DNA from: Butyrivibrio fibrisolvens
GTDB lineage: Bacteria > Bacillota > Clostridia > Lachnospirales > Lachnospiraceae
Assembly (NCBI RefSeq): GCF_037113525.1
Contig: NZ_CP146963.1
Coordinates: 3,534,001 to 3,598,000 of the forward strand
Direction of reading: 5' to 3'
Length of the DNA stretch: 64,000 nt
The translations under genes and the position numbers were made by a program. The notes beneath the pieces were generated by a model. The model was given only the letters and a program-made list of their open reading frames with translations. It did no database searches and was not told the DNA's origin. This document shows positions 16,511 through 25,305 of the stretch, in pieces. Each line of letters begins with the position of its first letter. Position 1 is the first letter of the stretch.

Positions 16511-19123
16511 TTATTCAGCCCCTATAAGTTCGCTTCTATCTCTACTTTCGATAGACTTTATGAATTTCATTATTTCATTAAAATCAGTAATAACCTTTTC
16601 GGAAGTACCATAATCAACGAACATAGCAGGTGCTGTCATAATACCATACTTAAGAGCCAATTCTCTTCCTTCATCTTCAGAAGCATTCAGGATTGAATAC
16701 TCAAAGTTTCTTCTATCCAGAGCTTCTTTTGCCATACGACATCTTGGACAGTCTGTTGTTGTAAGAAGAGTTATCTGATCATCAGTTACATAGACACCTG
16801 GCTCATCACTGTTTTCTTCAATGATCTCCAAAACAGTATCGGATTTTGAAACGCTGCTCCCTGAAAGGAGGGATGCAAAGTTTTCTCTTGCAACCTTAGC
16901 CTGTTCAAATTCCTTCTCAATAGCATTCTGAGTCTCATCCCTGTTTTTGTCAACACGGTTAAGGATATCGGATGCGCTCTTACTAACGATGCGGCTCATA
17001 TTATAAGTCCTTCTGTCTTCAAATTCCTGAGCCTTACCTGCATTCCAGTTGCTTACAGGACGGTAATAACCTGTGATTCTGGAATAAGTCTCAGCCTTGC
17101 CGCCGCATACAGGACAGATACTGGTCTCACCGTTAATATATCCGTGATCTTCACAGATGGAATATGTAGGTGACAGTGTAAAGTATGGAAGTCTGTAGTT
17201 CTCAGCAATTGTCCTAACAGACTTAGCAGCCTGCTTCCAGTCAGGAAGTCTTTCGCCAAGGAATGCATGGAATACAGTACCGCTTGTATACTTGCACTGA
17301 AGGTCGTCTTCCTTATCAAGGGCATCAAAGATATCATCAACTGAACCAACCGGAAGATGTGATGAGTTTGTATAATAAGGTGTCTCGCCACTTCTTCCTG
17401 CTGTAATGATATCAGGATAATTTCTTCTATCCATACGAGCCAGTGTATAGCAGGTGGACTCTGCAGGAGTTGCCTCAAGGTTAAACAGGCATCCGTACTG
17501 CTCCTGATAATCAGAAAGCTTATTTCTCATAAAGTCGAGAACTTCGCCTGCCCACTTAAGTGACTTCTCAGAAGTAAGATCCTCGCCTATCCATCTTGCA
17601 TTGAGGCATGCCTCGTTCATTCCTACAAGACCTATTGTTGAGAAGTGGTTCTTAAATCCGGCCTTAAGATATACCTTGGTATAAGGATAAGCGCCCTTAT
17701 TAAGATACAAGGTTACTACTCTTCTCTTAATATCAAGGGATCTGGCAGCAATATTCATTGCATACTCAAGTTCCTTGTAGAAATCTTCTTCAGTTGCAGA
17801 AATATATGCTATATGAGGAAGGTTAATAGTTACAACACCGATCGACCCCGTATTTTCACCCGCACCGAAGTTACCGCCATTTTGTTTTCTAAGTTCACGA
17901 AGATCAAGGCGCAGTCTGCAGCACATGGATCTTACATCAGATGGCTTCATATCAGAATTGATATAGTTGGAAAAATAAGGTGTTCCATACTTTGCAGCCA
18001 TCTCGAACAAAAGTCTGTTGTTCTCTGACTCAGACCAGTCAAAATCTCTTGTGATCGAATATGTAGGAATAGGATACTGGAAGCCTCTTCCGTTGGCATC
18101 GCCTGTGATCATGACTTCAAGGAATGCCTTGTTGATCATATCCATCTCGCGCTTGCAGTCGCCATATGTGAAGTCCTGTTCCTTGCCGCCAACGATTGCT
18201 TTCTGCGGAGCCATATCTTCAGGTACAGTCCAGTCCAGAGTTATATTGGAGAAAGGACACTGGCTTCCCCATCTGCTTGATACGTTTGCGCCAAAGACAA
18301 ATGACTGCATGCACTGCTTAACCTCTGCATAAGAAAGGTTGTCAGCCTTAACAAAAGGCGCAAGATATGTATCAAAAGATGATACAGCCTGAGCACCTGC
18401 CCATTCATTCTGCATGATTCCAAGGAAGTTAACGAGCTGCATAACAGCTGTAGAAAGGTGTGAAGCAGGGCTTGATGCGATCTTGTTAGGAACGCCGCCA
18501 AGACCATTAAGAAGAAGATCTTTAAGTGACCATCCTGCGCAGTATCCTGCTGCCATCCCCATGTCATGAATATAGATCTCGCCATTACCGCCATCTACCT
18601 GGCACAGCGCTCTTATTTCAGGATCATAGATATTTTCCCACCACATCTTGGTGATAGCTTCTGACTCAGCAAGAATTGCAGCACCCATTGTACCGCCTGC
18701 TGTAGAAGCATTCTGATTCTTAATGATATCCATAGCCTGGCATGGATCAGCATCTGTAGCATCATCAGCACTACCAAGTGACCCGTCAACCATTCCAACG
18801 GCAAAATTCTTGACCTCTTTGGTTATACCTCTGATAACCTTATGAGTCTGTCTATAAAGGATAAAAGATCTTGCAGCAGTATAATAGCCACCTCTCATAA
18901 GAGCTGCCTCTGCCGCGTCCTGAGCCTGTTCGACAGTAACACGAAGATCCTTATCAGCACTGTTAACATAAAGGTCAACTACTGCTGCCCCGGTAAGAGT
19001 CTTTAAGTCTTTATCAGTATACTCTGCCTTAACTGATTCAAGAGCCTTCTGCATAGCCGCGGTGATCTTGGTCTCATCAAATCTCACCTGTGTTCCGTCA
19101 CGTTTTACGATAGTGTTGATCAT
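16511..19123 (-). CDS. nrdD: Anaerobic ribonucleoside-triphosphate reductase with C-terminal redoxin domain
   Basis: 870 residues. An ATP-cone lies at about 1-95 (VKRDGTQVRFDETKI). The catalytic barrel follows. The C-terminal zinc site is ICEDHGYINGETSICPVCGG, and the glycyl-radical loop is SRITGYYRPVSNWN, in which the Gly of TGYY is the radical site activated by NrdG. After a charged linker the last 75 residues form a glutaredoxin/NrdH-like domain (LLTTTDCPRCRMAKEALDRR) with a CPRC redox pair. Class III enzymes split into formate-using and redoxin-using types; the fused redoxin points to the latter. It sits 71 bp downstream of nrdG. Confidence 0.95.
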   Translation of the reverse strand: MINTIVKRDGTQVRFDETKITAAMQKALESVKAEYTDKDLKTLTGAAVVDLYVNSADKDLRVTVEQAQDAAEAALMRGGYYTAARSFILYRQTHKVIRGITKEVKNFAVGMVDGSLGSADDATDADPCQAMDIIKNQNASTAGGTMGAAILAESEAITKMWWENIYDPEIRALCQVDGGNGEIYIHDMGMAAGYCAGWSLKDLLLNGLGGVPNKIASSPASHLSTAVMQLVNFLGIMQNEWAGAQAVSSFDTYLAPFVKADNLSYAEVKQCMQSFVFGANVSSRWGSQCPFSNITLDWTVPEDMAPQKAIVGGKEQDFTYGDCKREMDMINKAFLEVMITGDANGRGFQYPIPTYSITRDFDWSESENNRLLFEMAAKYGTPYFSNYINSDMKPSDVRSMCCRLRLDLRELRKQNGGNFGAGENTGSIGVVTINLPHIAYISATEEDFYKELEYAMNIAARSLDIKRRVVTLYLNKGAYPYTKVYLKAGFKNHFSTIGLVGMNEACLNARWIGEDLTSEKSLKWAGEVLDFMRNKLSDYQEQYGCLFNLEATPAESTCYTLARMDRRNYPDIITAGRSGETPYYTNSSHLPVGSVDDIFDALDKEDDLQCKYTSGTVFHAFLGERLPDWKQAAKSVRTIAENYRLPYFTLSPTYSICEDHGYINGETSICPVCGGKAETYSRITGYYRPVSNWNAGKAQEFEDRRTYNMSRIVSKSASDILNRVDKNRDETQNAIEKEFEQAKVARENFASLLSGSSVSKSDTVLEIIEENSDEPGVYVTDDQITLLTTTDCPRCRMAKEALDRRNFEYSILNASEDEGRELALKYGIMTAPAMFVDYGTSEKVITDFNEIMKFIKSIESRDRSELIGAE

Positions 19124-19194
19124 TGTAAACCCCCTTATAAATTTAAACAGTCCAAAAGGCAGAAACGGCCCCTATAAGATGTAAGCCAGCTCTG

Positions 19195-19695
19195 TCAGTC
19201 AGTCTGCCTCCAATCACACACATATTCTTTTGCTATACTTTCTTTCGTATCGATAAGCCTTTGGTTGGTACTTCCTCTGTACAGACACTCTTCGGACCTA
19301 AGATCAATCTCAAACCTTCCGTCCACAAGAACATCTGTCTCTTCAAGAAGCTCCACTGCCCCTTCAGGAGCCTTTCCTTCCATGATCTCTTCGTAGGTAT
19401 ATCCTGTATAGCACCATACAGAAAGTCCCATATCATGGCAGGCTTTAGCAACATACGCCGCACTTTGTGCCTGCATAAAAGGATCTCCTCCGGATAGCGT
19501 AACTCCGTCAAGATGCTTAGTACTTCTGATCATCTCTATCAGCTCATCAGGTTCTATGGATTCGCCACCGTCCGGGTCCCAGGTGTCCATATTCTGGCAA
19601 CCCTTGCAGTGATGAATACACCCCTGAAAAAAGACTACAAAACGTATACCTGGTCCATTGACCAGTGAATGTTTGATCGTTCCGGCTATTCTCAT
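19195..19695 (-). CDS. nrdG: Anaerobic ribonucleotide reductase activating protein
   Basis: 166 residues, a radical SAM protein with CIHHCKGC (Cx3Cx2C) near residue 26 and the GGDPF motif near residue 70 that contacts SAM. It generates the glycyl radical on NrdD. It precedes nrdD, the reverse of the usual nrdD-nrdG order, and directly follows the NrdR-box promoter. The gene is full length for the family. Confidence 0.95.
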   Translation of the reverse strand: MRIAGTIKHSLVNGPGIRFVVFFQGCIHHCKGCQNMDTWDPDGGESIEPDELIEMIRSTKHLDGVTLSGGDPFMQAQSAAYVAKACHDMGLSVWCYTGYTYEEIMEGKAPEGAVELLEETDVLVDGRFEIDLRSEECLYRGSTNQRLIDTKESIAKEYVCDWRQTD

Positions 19696-19763
19696 TGTTG
19701 TTATTATCAGTGAAAAAAATGTAAACGAAATAAAATGAATTAATATCCAATATCCCCACAGAA

Positions 19764-19791
19764 ATTATACCACTATATATTGTGTTTGCAA
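19764..19791 (-). promoter_or_regulatory. nrdG-nrdD promoter with NrdR box in the spacer
   Basis: On the minus strand a -35 TTGCAA and -10 TATAAT are separated by 16 nt, and those 16 nt (ACACAATATATAGTGG) match the NrdR consensus acaCwAtATaTwGtgt. NrdR is the ATP/dATP-sensing repressor of ribonucleotide reductase operons; binding here would occlude RNA polymerase. The match is read by eye. Confidence 0.8.
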
Positions 19792-19803
19792 AAGATATTT
19801 TTT

Positions 19804-19816
19804 CCACAAAATGTGG
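19804..19816. promoter_or_regulatory. Second putative NrdR box
   Basis: CCACAAAATGTGG is a 13-bp palindrome whose centre lies about 32-33 bp, three helical turns, from the centre of the promoter-embedded box. Paired boxes at that spacing are typical of NrdR. A third half-like CACTTTGTGAAGTG follows at about 19834-19847. The remaining spacer up to 20050 serves the divergent gene and shows no firm promoter. Confidence 0.55.
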
Positions 19817-20049
19817 TTTGCTAGATTTTACGCCACTTTGTGAAGTGAAATATTTATTTTAGGGTATACTTATTAGATTCTTTTAAACACTTTTCACAAA
19901 TATGCGGAAATTCGTTTTGGGTACTTGATTTTTTCTGTGTTATTATATGACGTGAGGATTATGATCGTAATCTGATCTTCAGCAGGTATCAAAAATAGCT
20001 TATATACCTGCACACAAAATATAGGGATAGTATTTCGGGGGAATATACA

Positions 20050-20511
20050 ATGATTTCATTTCTTACAGATCTTTTTACCAACAAAGTTTTCGTATCAGCC
20101 GGTTCAGGATGGTTCGTAGCTCAGCTTGTCAAAGTAATAATTGATTCTATACGTGACGGTTTTAGTGTTAAGCGCCTTGTAGGCGGTGGCGGCATGCCAA
20201 GCACACATTCATCTCTCGTTACAGGACTTTTTATTTCTACAGGTATCGTATACGGCGTTTCTTCTTTTGAATTTGTTATCGCATTCTTCTTTGCAATGGT
20301 CGTAATGTACGATGCAATGGGCGTTCGCCTTACAACAGGAAAAGAGGCCTATATCCTCAACAAGCTCAGAGAACGAGATCTTGCTGAAAATAAAGAACCT
20401 CTTTACGATAAAATTCTTGATGAAAAGATGGGACATACATTTCCTGAGATAGTCGCCGGTGTAATAACCGGAATTCTGTGTGCTTTAGTTGTATGTCTTA
20501 TAATTCTCTGA
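20050..20511 (+). CDS. Divergent PAP2 family protein (DUF212)
   Basis: 153 residues with three or four hydrophobic helices and the family hallmark VGGGGMPSTHSSLVTGL, related to the phosphatase motif of PAP2/acid phosphatase membrane proteins. Conserved pieces MYDAMGVRLTTGKEAYILNKL and GHTFPEIVAGVITGI follow. It resembles Bacillus YuiD. The start has GGGGG upstream. It is divergent from nrdG and stands alone. Phosphatase activity on a lipid phosphate is suspected for the family but unproven. Confidence 0.9.
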   Translation: MISFLTDLFTNKVFVSAGSGWFVAQLVKVIIDSIRDGFSVKRLVGGGGMPSTHSSLVTGLFISTGIVYGVSSFEFVIAFFFAMVVMYDAMGVRLTTGKEAYILNKLRERDLAENKEPLYDKILDEKMGHTFPEIVAGVITGILCALVVCLIIL

Positions 20512-20519
20512 CTTTCATT

Positions 20520-20726
20520 TTAACCTTTCTCCTTCTGGATTGTTAACAGGAATACATCTGATTCGAAAGTTGCACTTCCATCATTTTTGGTATATGACGA
20601 ACTGTGGTCGTATACCATCCCAAGTTTCTCCATGACTCTTCTGCTTCCTATGTTTTCCTTTGCGCACTCACCCTCAAATGTGCGTGCCCCATAGACCTTT
20701 GCTGCATGCATCATTAGTGCATTCAT
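20520..20726 (-). pseudogene. C-terminal fragment of a GNAT acetyltransferase
   Basis: 68 residues that match the last part of the DUF402-GNAT protein at 23004-24170 almost word for word: both contain GECAKENIGSR, VMEKLGMVYDHSSSY and KNDGSATFESD. The N-terminal acetyl-CoA-binding motifs are absent and there is no good ribosome site. It is either a partial duplication or the remains of a second full copy. Its 3' end lies 8 bp from the stop of the convergent DUF212 gene. Confidence 0.8.
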
Positions 20727-20928
20727 TGATTCTATTTAATCATAAACAGATCGATCTTCTTCTGAACTGTTTTCTAATTCAAAGGCACAATAGCGATATA
20801 TTCACATTTTCTTTACATCTTTACCTAATAAGATTAACAAAAAGAGGTAGCCATTACTTAAAATTTCTTATATAATTTCCATAATTTGCATCATCAAACA
20901 GGTGCATATAAGAGGGGAGAGATAAATC

Positions 20929-22134
20929 ATGAAAAAAAGCAAAATCGTAATATTCTCATTACTCTGCGCAATATTAGGCCTATCCATTACAGGATGCGGA
21001 CGTGCAGATGGAAGCGTTGCTTCCAAAAACGAAGTCATCAATTATGTAAAAAAGAATGTTTCTGAAGACTGCAGTTTGGTCAAAGAAAAAGTGTTATCAG
21101 AGTCACCAAGAAAAGTTGTCTATACTTTCAAGTCAGATGCCCGAGGCTTTGAGTTTGAAGTTGTTGCCCAGAGGTGGCCTCATGGATGGTTTGATGCCGT
21201 ATTCTATTACGAACCTATTATTGTAAACCACTATTCTATCGGGCTTCATCACTATTATGATGAAAGGATGTATGAAGTATTCGGAGATCTATTAGAGCCC
21301 AAGAACATGTATCTGTACATATCTTCCACCAAAGATATCGAAAAGCTGTCTACGGCTATTGTCAAAGCCAATGAGATCTATGCAGAAGAAAAGGAATATA
21401 ATACTGATGCTTTTCTCAAAGAAAATCCTTATTGCCATGGATATGTCCGGGCAAATACTGAAAATAGTTTCGTGAATATAGCTACTATTCCAATCGATGG
21501 CACTACATATACTGAAGCCCAAATCAAAGATATACTTTTTAAAGGTGTATCTCAGCATGTAAAAGATGGAGAACTTTCTGGCAGCGCTTTCCCCGGAGTA
21601 GAATCATATACGCAGTCCTTGCATGTAACAACGCTTAAAAATATGTATATAAATGGCGAGAAAATCGAATCCTATTCTTCGGAAGATGAGAAAAAGCCAC
21701 TAAATTATTGCTATGCAAAATATGACCAAAACAATCAAAAATATATGATGAGTATTGATCTGGGTTTTGTTGTTTCAAGAGGATGCAAGAAACCTTATTG
21801 TATTCCTTCAGTTGTTGCAGCAGTTGGTGGTGAGTGTTCCATTCCTTCATATAGGTCAGATGAGTACCCTACGTACTTAAAGGGCGAATGGACTATCAAT
21901 GGTCATAAGTGGGAAGCCAGCATCTATTATGATCGCCCGAATCAGGTTTTAACTTATTCTGATCTGAAAGTCACCAGAGACGGTGAGGAGTTAAACATCG
22001 ATTATAGATATAACGACGATCATAACGGTTATAGTTTTACCCAAATAACTATTGATGATTTCTGCAGTCTGTTTGATCTAACTTATGAGATCAATGAGAA
22101 TGAATCAGCTGTTTATTTTACTTCTATACAGTAA
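20929..22134 (+). CDS. Lipoprotein of unknown function
   Basis: 401 residues with AGGGGAG before the ATG. The N-terminus is a classic lipoprotein signal: KKSK, a hydrophobic core and the lipobox LSITGC, so Cys-24 should be lipidated. The mature part is mixed alpha/beta with many aromatic residues (RWPHGWFDAVFYY, HHYYDERMYEVF) and no recognised domain. It is one of the few plus-strand genes and stands alone, next to the GNAT island. A surface sensor or binding role is possible but unsupported. Confidence 0.85.
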   Translation: MKKSKIVIFSLLCAILGLSITGCGRADGSVASKNEVINYVKKNVSEDCSLVKEKVLSESPRKVVYTFKSDARGFEFEVVAQRWPHGWFDAVFYYEPIIVNHYSIGLHHYYDERMYEVFGDLLEPKNMYLYISSTKDIEKLSTAIVKANEIYAEEKEYNTDAFLKENPYCHGYVRANTENSFVNIATIPIDGTTYTEAQIKDILFKGVSQHVKDGELSGSAFPGVESYTQSLHVTTLKNMYINGEKIESYSSEDEKKPLNYCYAKYDQNNQKYMMSIDLGFVVSRGCKKPYCIPSVVAAVGGECSIPSYRSDEYPTYLKGEWTINGHKWEASIYYDRPNQVLTYSDLKVTRDGEELNIDYRYNDDHNGYSFTQITIDDFCSLFDLTYEINENESAVYFTSIQ

Positions 22135-22192
22135 GACACACTGTATTCCATGATCTATTGCCTGCATCATCCTCAAAATGATGCAGGACAAA

Positions 22193-22462
22193 CTAAAACC
22201 AATAGCGCTCACTGGCTATATCAGCTGCTGCCTCAGTATTCATCAAATCTTTCAGAAGTAAAAGCTTATCATCAAAATGTTTTAATGAATCTTCCAAAGA
22301 CCTGTCATGCTTTCCGCCATACGCAAATGTTCTTGCTATTCCTATAGCTCCAATTGCATCAAGTCTGTCTGTATCATGTCCGTCCGAATTATTATCGAAT
22401 ACTTTCTGTATATATTTAATTGCATTGCTAATAATCGTTTTTTTAGCATCGTCACTCAACAT
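22193..22462 (-). pseudogene. HD-domain phosphohydrolase with its middle deleted
   Basis: 89 residues. The N-terminus (residues 1-28, NAIKYIQKVF....GHD) is the start of an HD-domain hydrolase of the YedJ type, and residues 30 onward (DRLDAIGAIGIARTFAYGG, then DKLLLLKDLMNT) are the C-terminal part of the same family. About 110 residues holding the metal-binding His and Asp are missing at the GHD/TDRLD junction, with the frame kept. It also ends early (ASERYWF). It cannot be an active phosphohydrolase. It overlaps the upstream GNAT gene by 11 bp. Confidence 0.75.
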
Positions 22463-22982
22463 TTACTTCTCCACGAAAGATCACTGATACATGAGTAATC
22501 TTGTTGTCCGGATCCGGGTATTCTTTCTCAAAATGCATTCCAATAGATTCTGCAGTCTTATAAGAACCGATATTTGTATATTTGCAATATGAATAGATTG
22601 CAGGATAATCCGTGTTAGCAAAAGCCCAGTCTCGTACAGCAGCTGCTGCTTCCTTAGCATAACCTTTACGCTGATGATCTGCGCGAATGTGATAACCAAT
22701 CTCAGGGAGCATCTCTCCCTCAATATTCTGAAGTGTTAATCCACAATCGCCAATCATCTCTCTAGTATCTTTCAAACACACAGCCCACAGTCCAAAACCG
22801 TTATCATGATATCGGTTCATATTTCTTTCAATCCAATCTCTGACTCTTTTCTCATCAAAAGTATATGGATAATGCTGCATGATGTCCCTATCAGCGAGGA
22901 CTTTGTATAATGCATCAAAATCATCAATATTCATTTCTCTAAGAAGCAATCTGTCTGTTTCCAATATAATTCTTTGTTCCAT
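22452..22982 (-). CDS. GNAT acetyltransferase, RimJ/RimL type
   Basis: 176 residues beginning ETDRLLLREMNIDDFDALY, the usual Acetyltransf_3 opening. The acetyl-CoA loop is RADHQRKGYAKEA near residue 112, and NIGSYKTAESIGMHFEKEY matches motif B. It resembles enzymes that acetylate protein N-termini or small amines. First gene of a two-gene unit with the decayed HD protein. Confidence 0.9.
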   Translation of the reverse strand: MEQRIILETDRLLLREMNIDDFDALYKVLADRDIMQHYPYTFDEKRVRDWIERNMNRYHDNGFGLWAVCLKDTREMIGDCGLTLQNIEGEMLPEIGYHIRADHQRKGYAKEAAAAVRDWAFANTDYPAIYSYCKYTNIGSYKTAESIGMHFEKEYPDPDNKITHVSVIFRGEVNVE

Positions 22983-23003
22983 TTTAGTCGCTTCTACATC
23001 ATA

Positions 23004-24170
23004 TTATTTATCCAAACTGGAAATTGTTAGTGTATATATATCTGATTCAAAGGTAGCACTACCATCATTCTTGGTATATGAGGAACTGTGATCATACACC
23101 ATACCCAGCTTCTCCATAACCTTTCTGCTGCCTATGTTTTCTTTTGCACACTCCCCTTCAAAGGTGTATGCTCCATATACTTTTACAGCATGTTCCATTA
23201 GTGCGCTCATGCCTTCTACTGTGTATCCTTTTCCCCAGTCATCATATCTGTTGACATAGGACAAGGACCAGACATCTCTTTCAACATCATGATTAAGAGC
23301 GTATATTCCTACCGCATGTCCATCCTCTTTTTCAGACACCAGCATCAGTATATTAACTTTGGAAGTTGGGTCCTTTTTGGGAAGCCATACTAGTGGCTCT
23401 TCCGGAGTTTTACATGCAGAGCCAAGTAAATATTTATAGACTCTCTCATCCATATCCCAAGCTGCCATAACCTTGTAATCCTCAGGTATCAAACGCCTCA
23501 TTTTAAGTCTTTTAGATTCAACTACTTCTTGAGTTTTCGCAAGTTCCCAAACTTCGCGGCATCTGGTTATTGATTCGCCTTCAGCTATTCTTTTTTCAAC
23601 AATATCTCTTACTTCTGCACACCAAGAGTTGGTCTTAGTAATGTCAGAACAAAGCTGATCAAGTATAAGATCACATTCTGCCAGTGCATCCGCATATTGT
23701 TCGTCAGACAACTCTCCTTCGTCATGCGCAGCATCAAGCTCATCACGATCATCGATCTTGACATCACCTTCCGGTGTAAAGATCACATCAAGGTACTTAT
23801 CTATGAAAAAAGCTATTCCATCTTCATCATAATCAATGCCCTCTATGATATCCACATACCAGATGGAAGGGCGATACTTAGCGCAAAAGTTCTCAGGATA
23901 ATTCACTCTTTCTTCATCATGAGTATTATCAGGAAAATACTTTACTGTGATAACTCTTTTGGCGTTATCAGGGATCAGCTCAAGCCATGTCATACCTTCT
24001 CCTGTAACCTGGATCCTTCCTGCCTTTGGAGTCTCCCAATAGTTAGCTTCTCCATCAGTAAATCTTATAAGACATGCCAGACCATGAAAGCATTCGCAAT
24101 CAATCCTCATCTGATAATAAGGATAATACTGAAATCCCCAGCCATCTCTGTTAAGTCTCTTATGCTTCAT
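23004..24170 (-). CDS. DUF402 domain fused to GNAT acetyltransferase
   Basis: 388 residues. The N-terminal 190 match DUF402 (FomD/NtdP-like): KHKRLNRDGWGFQYYPYYQM, a WETPKAGRIQV strand and the metal-site region SIWYVDIIEGIDYDEDGIAFF, in which acidic residues bind divalent metal in nucleoside-diphosphate and cyclic phosphate hydrolases. Residues about 215-388 form a RimJ/RimL GNAT (AAWDMDERVYKYLLGS, NRYDDWGKGYTVEGM, ENIGSRKVMEKLGM). The join is in frame with a helical linker, and both domains look intact. A copy of its last 65 residues exists at 20520-20726. Confidence 0.87.
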   Translation of the reverse strand: MKHKRLNRDGWGFQYYPYYQMRIDCECFHGLACLIRFTDGEANYWETPKAGRIQVTGEGMTWLELIPDNAKRVITVKYFPDNTHDEERVNYPENFCAKYRPSIWYVDIIEGIDYDEDGIAFFIDKYLDVIFTPEGDVKIDDRDELDAAHDEGELSDEQYADALAECDLILDQLCSDITKTNSWCAEVRDIVEKRIAEGESITRCREVWELAKTQEVVESKRLKMRRLIPEDYKVMAAWDMDERVYKYLLGSACKTPEEPLVWLPKKDPTSKVNILMLVSEKEDGHAVGIYALNHDVERDVWSLSYVNRYDDWGKGYTVEGMSALMEHAVKVYGAYTFEGECAKENIGSRKVMEKLGMVYDHSSSYTKNDGSATFESDIYTLTISSLDK

Positions 24171-24197
24171 TATTCTCCCCCTAAAAATCCGTCTGAT

Positions 24198-24647
24198 TTA
24201 TTTTACTAAAACCATACATTCATTAGAATAGGTAAATCCACACTTAGCGTATAAAGCGCGTCCATCTTCTGTAGCATCCAAACTTATTTCTGTTGCGCCT
24301 TTATTCCAGGCTTCATCAATAAGCATGGACACCATCTTCATTCCGATTCCCTGCCTGCGATAATCCTTTGCAGTATAAACATTCATCAAATGGGCACGTT
24401 TACCCGTTGGGTGTGAAAAGGTTGGCATGAGCGTTATATAACACATAGTTGCACAGCCCGCAATCCTGTCTCCATCTAAAGCAAGGACTGTCGTCTGCTG
24501 TCCATCAAGAAAAAAGCTTCTACTGTTTTCAACAAAGCTTTGGGAGTACTGGTAGTCCGGATCAAGGGAGTTGACCTCCTTAAGCATCTCCAGCCTGCTA
24601 CTCATCATGTATTCAATATCGTCATTGGTCGCTATTCTTATTTCCAT
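24198..24647 (-). CDS. GNAT acetyltransferase
   Basis: 149 residues from the ATG at 24647, which has GAGG 6 nt upstream; the longer frame would run through an inverted repeat. Motif A is VYTAKDYRRQGIGMKMVSML with the R/QxxGxG signature, and motif B is ATEDGRALYAKCGF. A single-domain enzyme with no substrate clue. It lies 27 bp upstream of the DUF402-GNAT gene and may be co-transcribed. Confidence 0.9.
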   Translation of the reverse strand: MEIRIATNDDIEYMMSSRLEMLKEVNSLDPDYQYSQSFVENSRSFFLDGQQTTVLALDGDRIAGCATMCYITLMPTFSHPTGKRAHLMNVYTAKDYRRQGIGMKMVSMLIDEAWNKGATEISLDATEDGRALYAKCGFTYSNECMVLVK

Positions 24648-24659
24648 ATTTAACCTCAT

Positions 24660-24710
24660 GTCGCGAGTGAAACGAGTGACTAATGGTTCGATATTGGTGG
24701 AGCTCGCGAC
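24660..24710. repeat. Inverted repeat GTCGCGAG...CTCGCGAC
   Basis: Exact 8-bp GC-rich arms flank 35 bp that contain GAGTGAAACGAGTGAC, in the leader of the GNAT gene starting at 24647. The loop motif is similar in form to the GAGCGAAGCGAG loop of the long hairpins elsewhere in the window. Confidence 0.6.
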
Positions 24711-24720
24711 ACCAATTCGG

Positions 24721-24745
24721 GTTTGAAAGTGGAACACTTTCAAAC
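24721..24745. terminator. Perfect 11-bp hairpin after the TIGR04076 gene
   Basis: GTTTGAAAGTG, GAA, CACTTTCAAAC lies 9 bp past the stop of the gene at 24755. It lacks a minus-strand T tract, so it may terminate weakly or protect the 3' end. Confidence 0.6.
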
Positions 24746-24754
24746 TTTTCCTCT

Positions 24755-25009
24755 CTAAGAATCAATCTCGATATTGAATTTCACAGTTTCACCACAGTCT
24801 ATGCACTGATATGGTCCGTTCTTGAGATTGCCACCTCTTCTGAATGCATAGATAAAAGGATAAATAGCCTGCATCGCTACCATGCATACGTTATCACTAT
24901 TTTCTTTATCAAGATCACTTCCTACAAAACGTATAACATCGCCTTCCTTATATTTGGGGCAATGACTTTCTATTACTGTAACTTTAACCTTGTTATCTGT
25001 ATAATTCAT
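24755..25009 (-). CDS. TIGR04076 family protein
   Basis: 84 residues from the ATG at 25009 (GAGGA upstream). The protein has the family layout VKVTVIESHCPKYKEGD, then ICxx-like MVAMQAIYPFIYAFRRGG, then YQCIDCGETVKFNIE with a CxxC pair. The first Cys (SHC) and the later CxxC suggest metal or redox chemistry; function is unknown. Its start overlaps the stop of the gene upstream as ATGA, so the two are coupled. Confidence 0.85.
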   Translation of the reverse strand: MNYTDNKVKVTVIESHCPKYKEGDVIRFVGSDLDKENSDNVCMVAMQAIYPFIYAFRRGGNLKNGPYQCIDCGETVKFNIEIDS

Positions 25010-25274
25010 GCTTTTAATTCCTCGCCTAACCACTTAGCAATTTCAGGATCCGTTTCGTTAGTTAATACAAAACTTATGACATCCTTTTTGCTAAGCATCT
25101 TTTTAAGTAATTCCTCGTCCAGCTTATCAAGTAGCTCCAAAAAGCTTATCTGTGAATCAGCCTTTTCATTAAAATAATCCTCTACAAAAAGTATATTTAG
25201 AAATAATGTTCCATCAAACGATCTACCCATTCAGGGACAGCCGCATCTTTTATTTCAACCTTTATTAACTCCAT
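25006..25274 (-). pseudogene. Small gene with probable frameshift
   Basis: A good GAGGAG site precedes ATG at 25274, giving MELIKVEIKDAAVPEWVDRL and a stop at residue 26. Starting at 25230 another frame reads 74 residues (LFLNILFVEDYFNEKADS onward, ending EIAKWLGEELKA) that couple to the next gene by ATGA but have no ribosome site of their own. One frame change near 25210-25235 would join them into one protein of about 89 residues. Either a real frameshift or two separate reading frames; no family recognised. Confidence 0.5.
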
Positions 25275-25305
25275 ATTCTCCTCTACAACTGAAATTTGCT
25301 TAATT

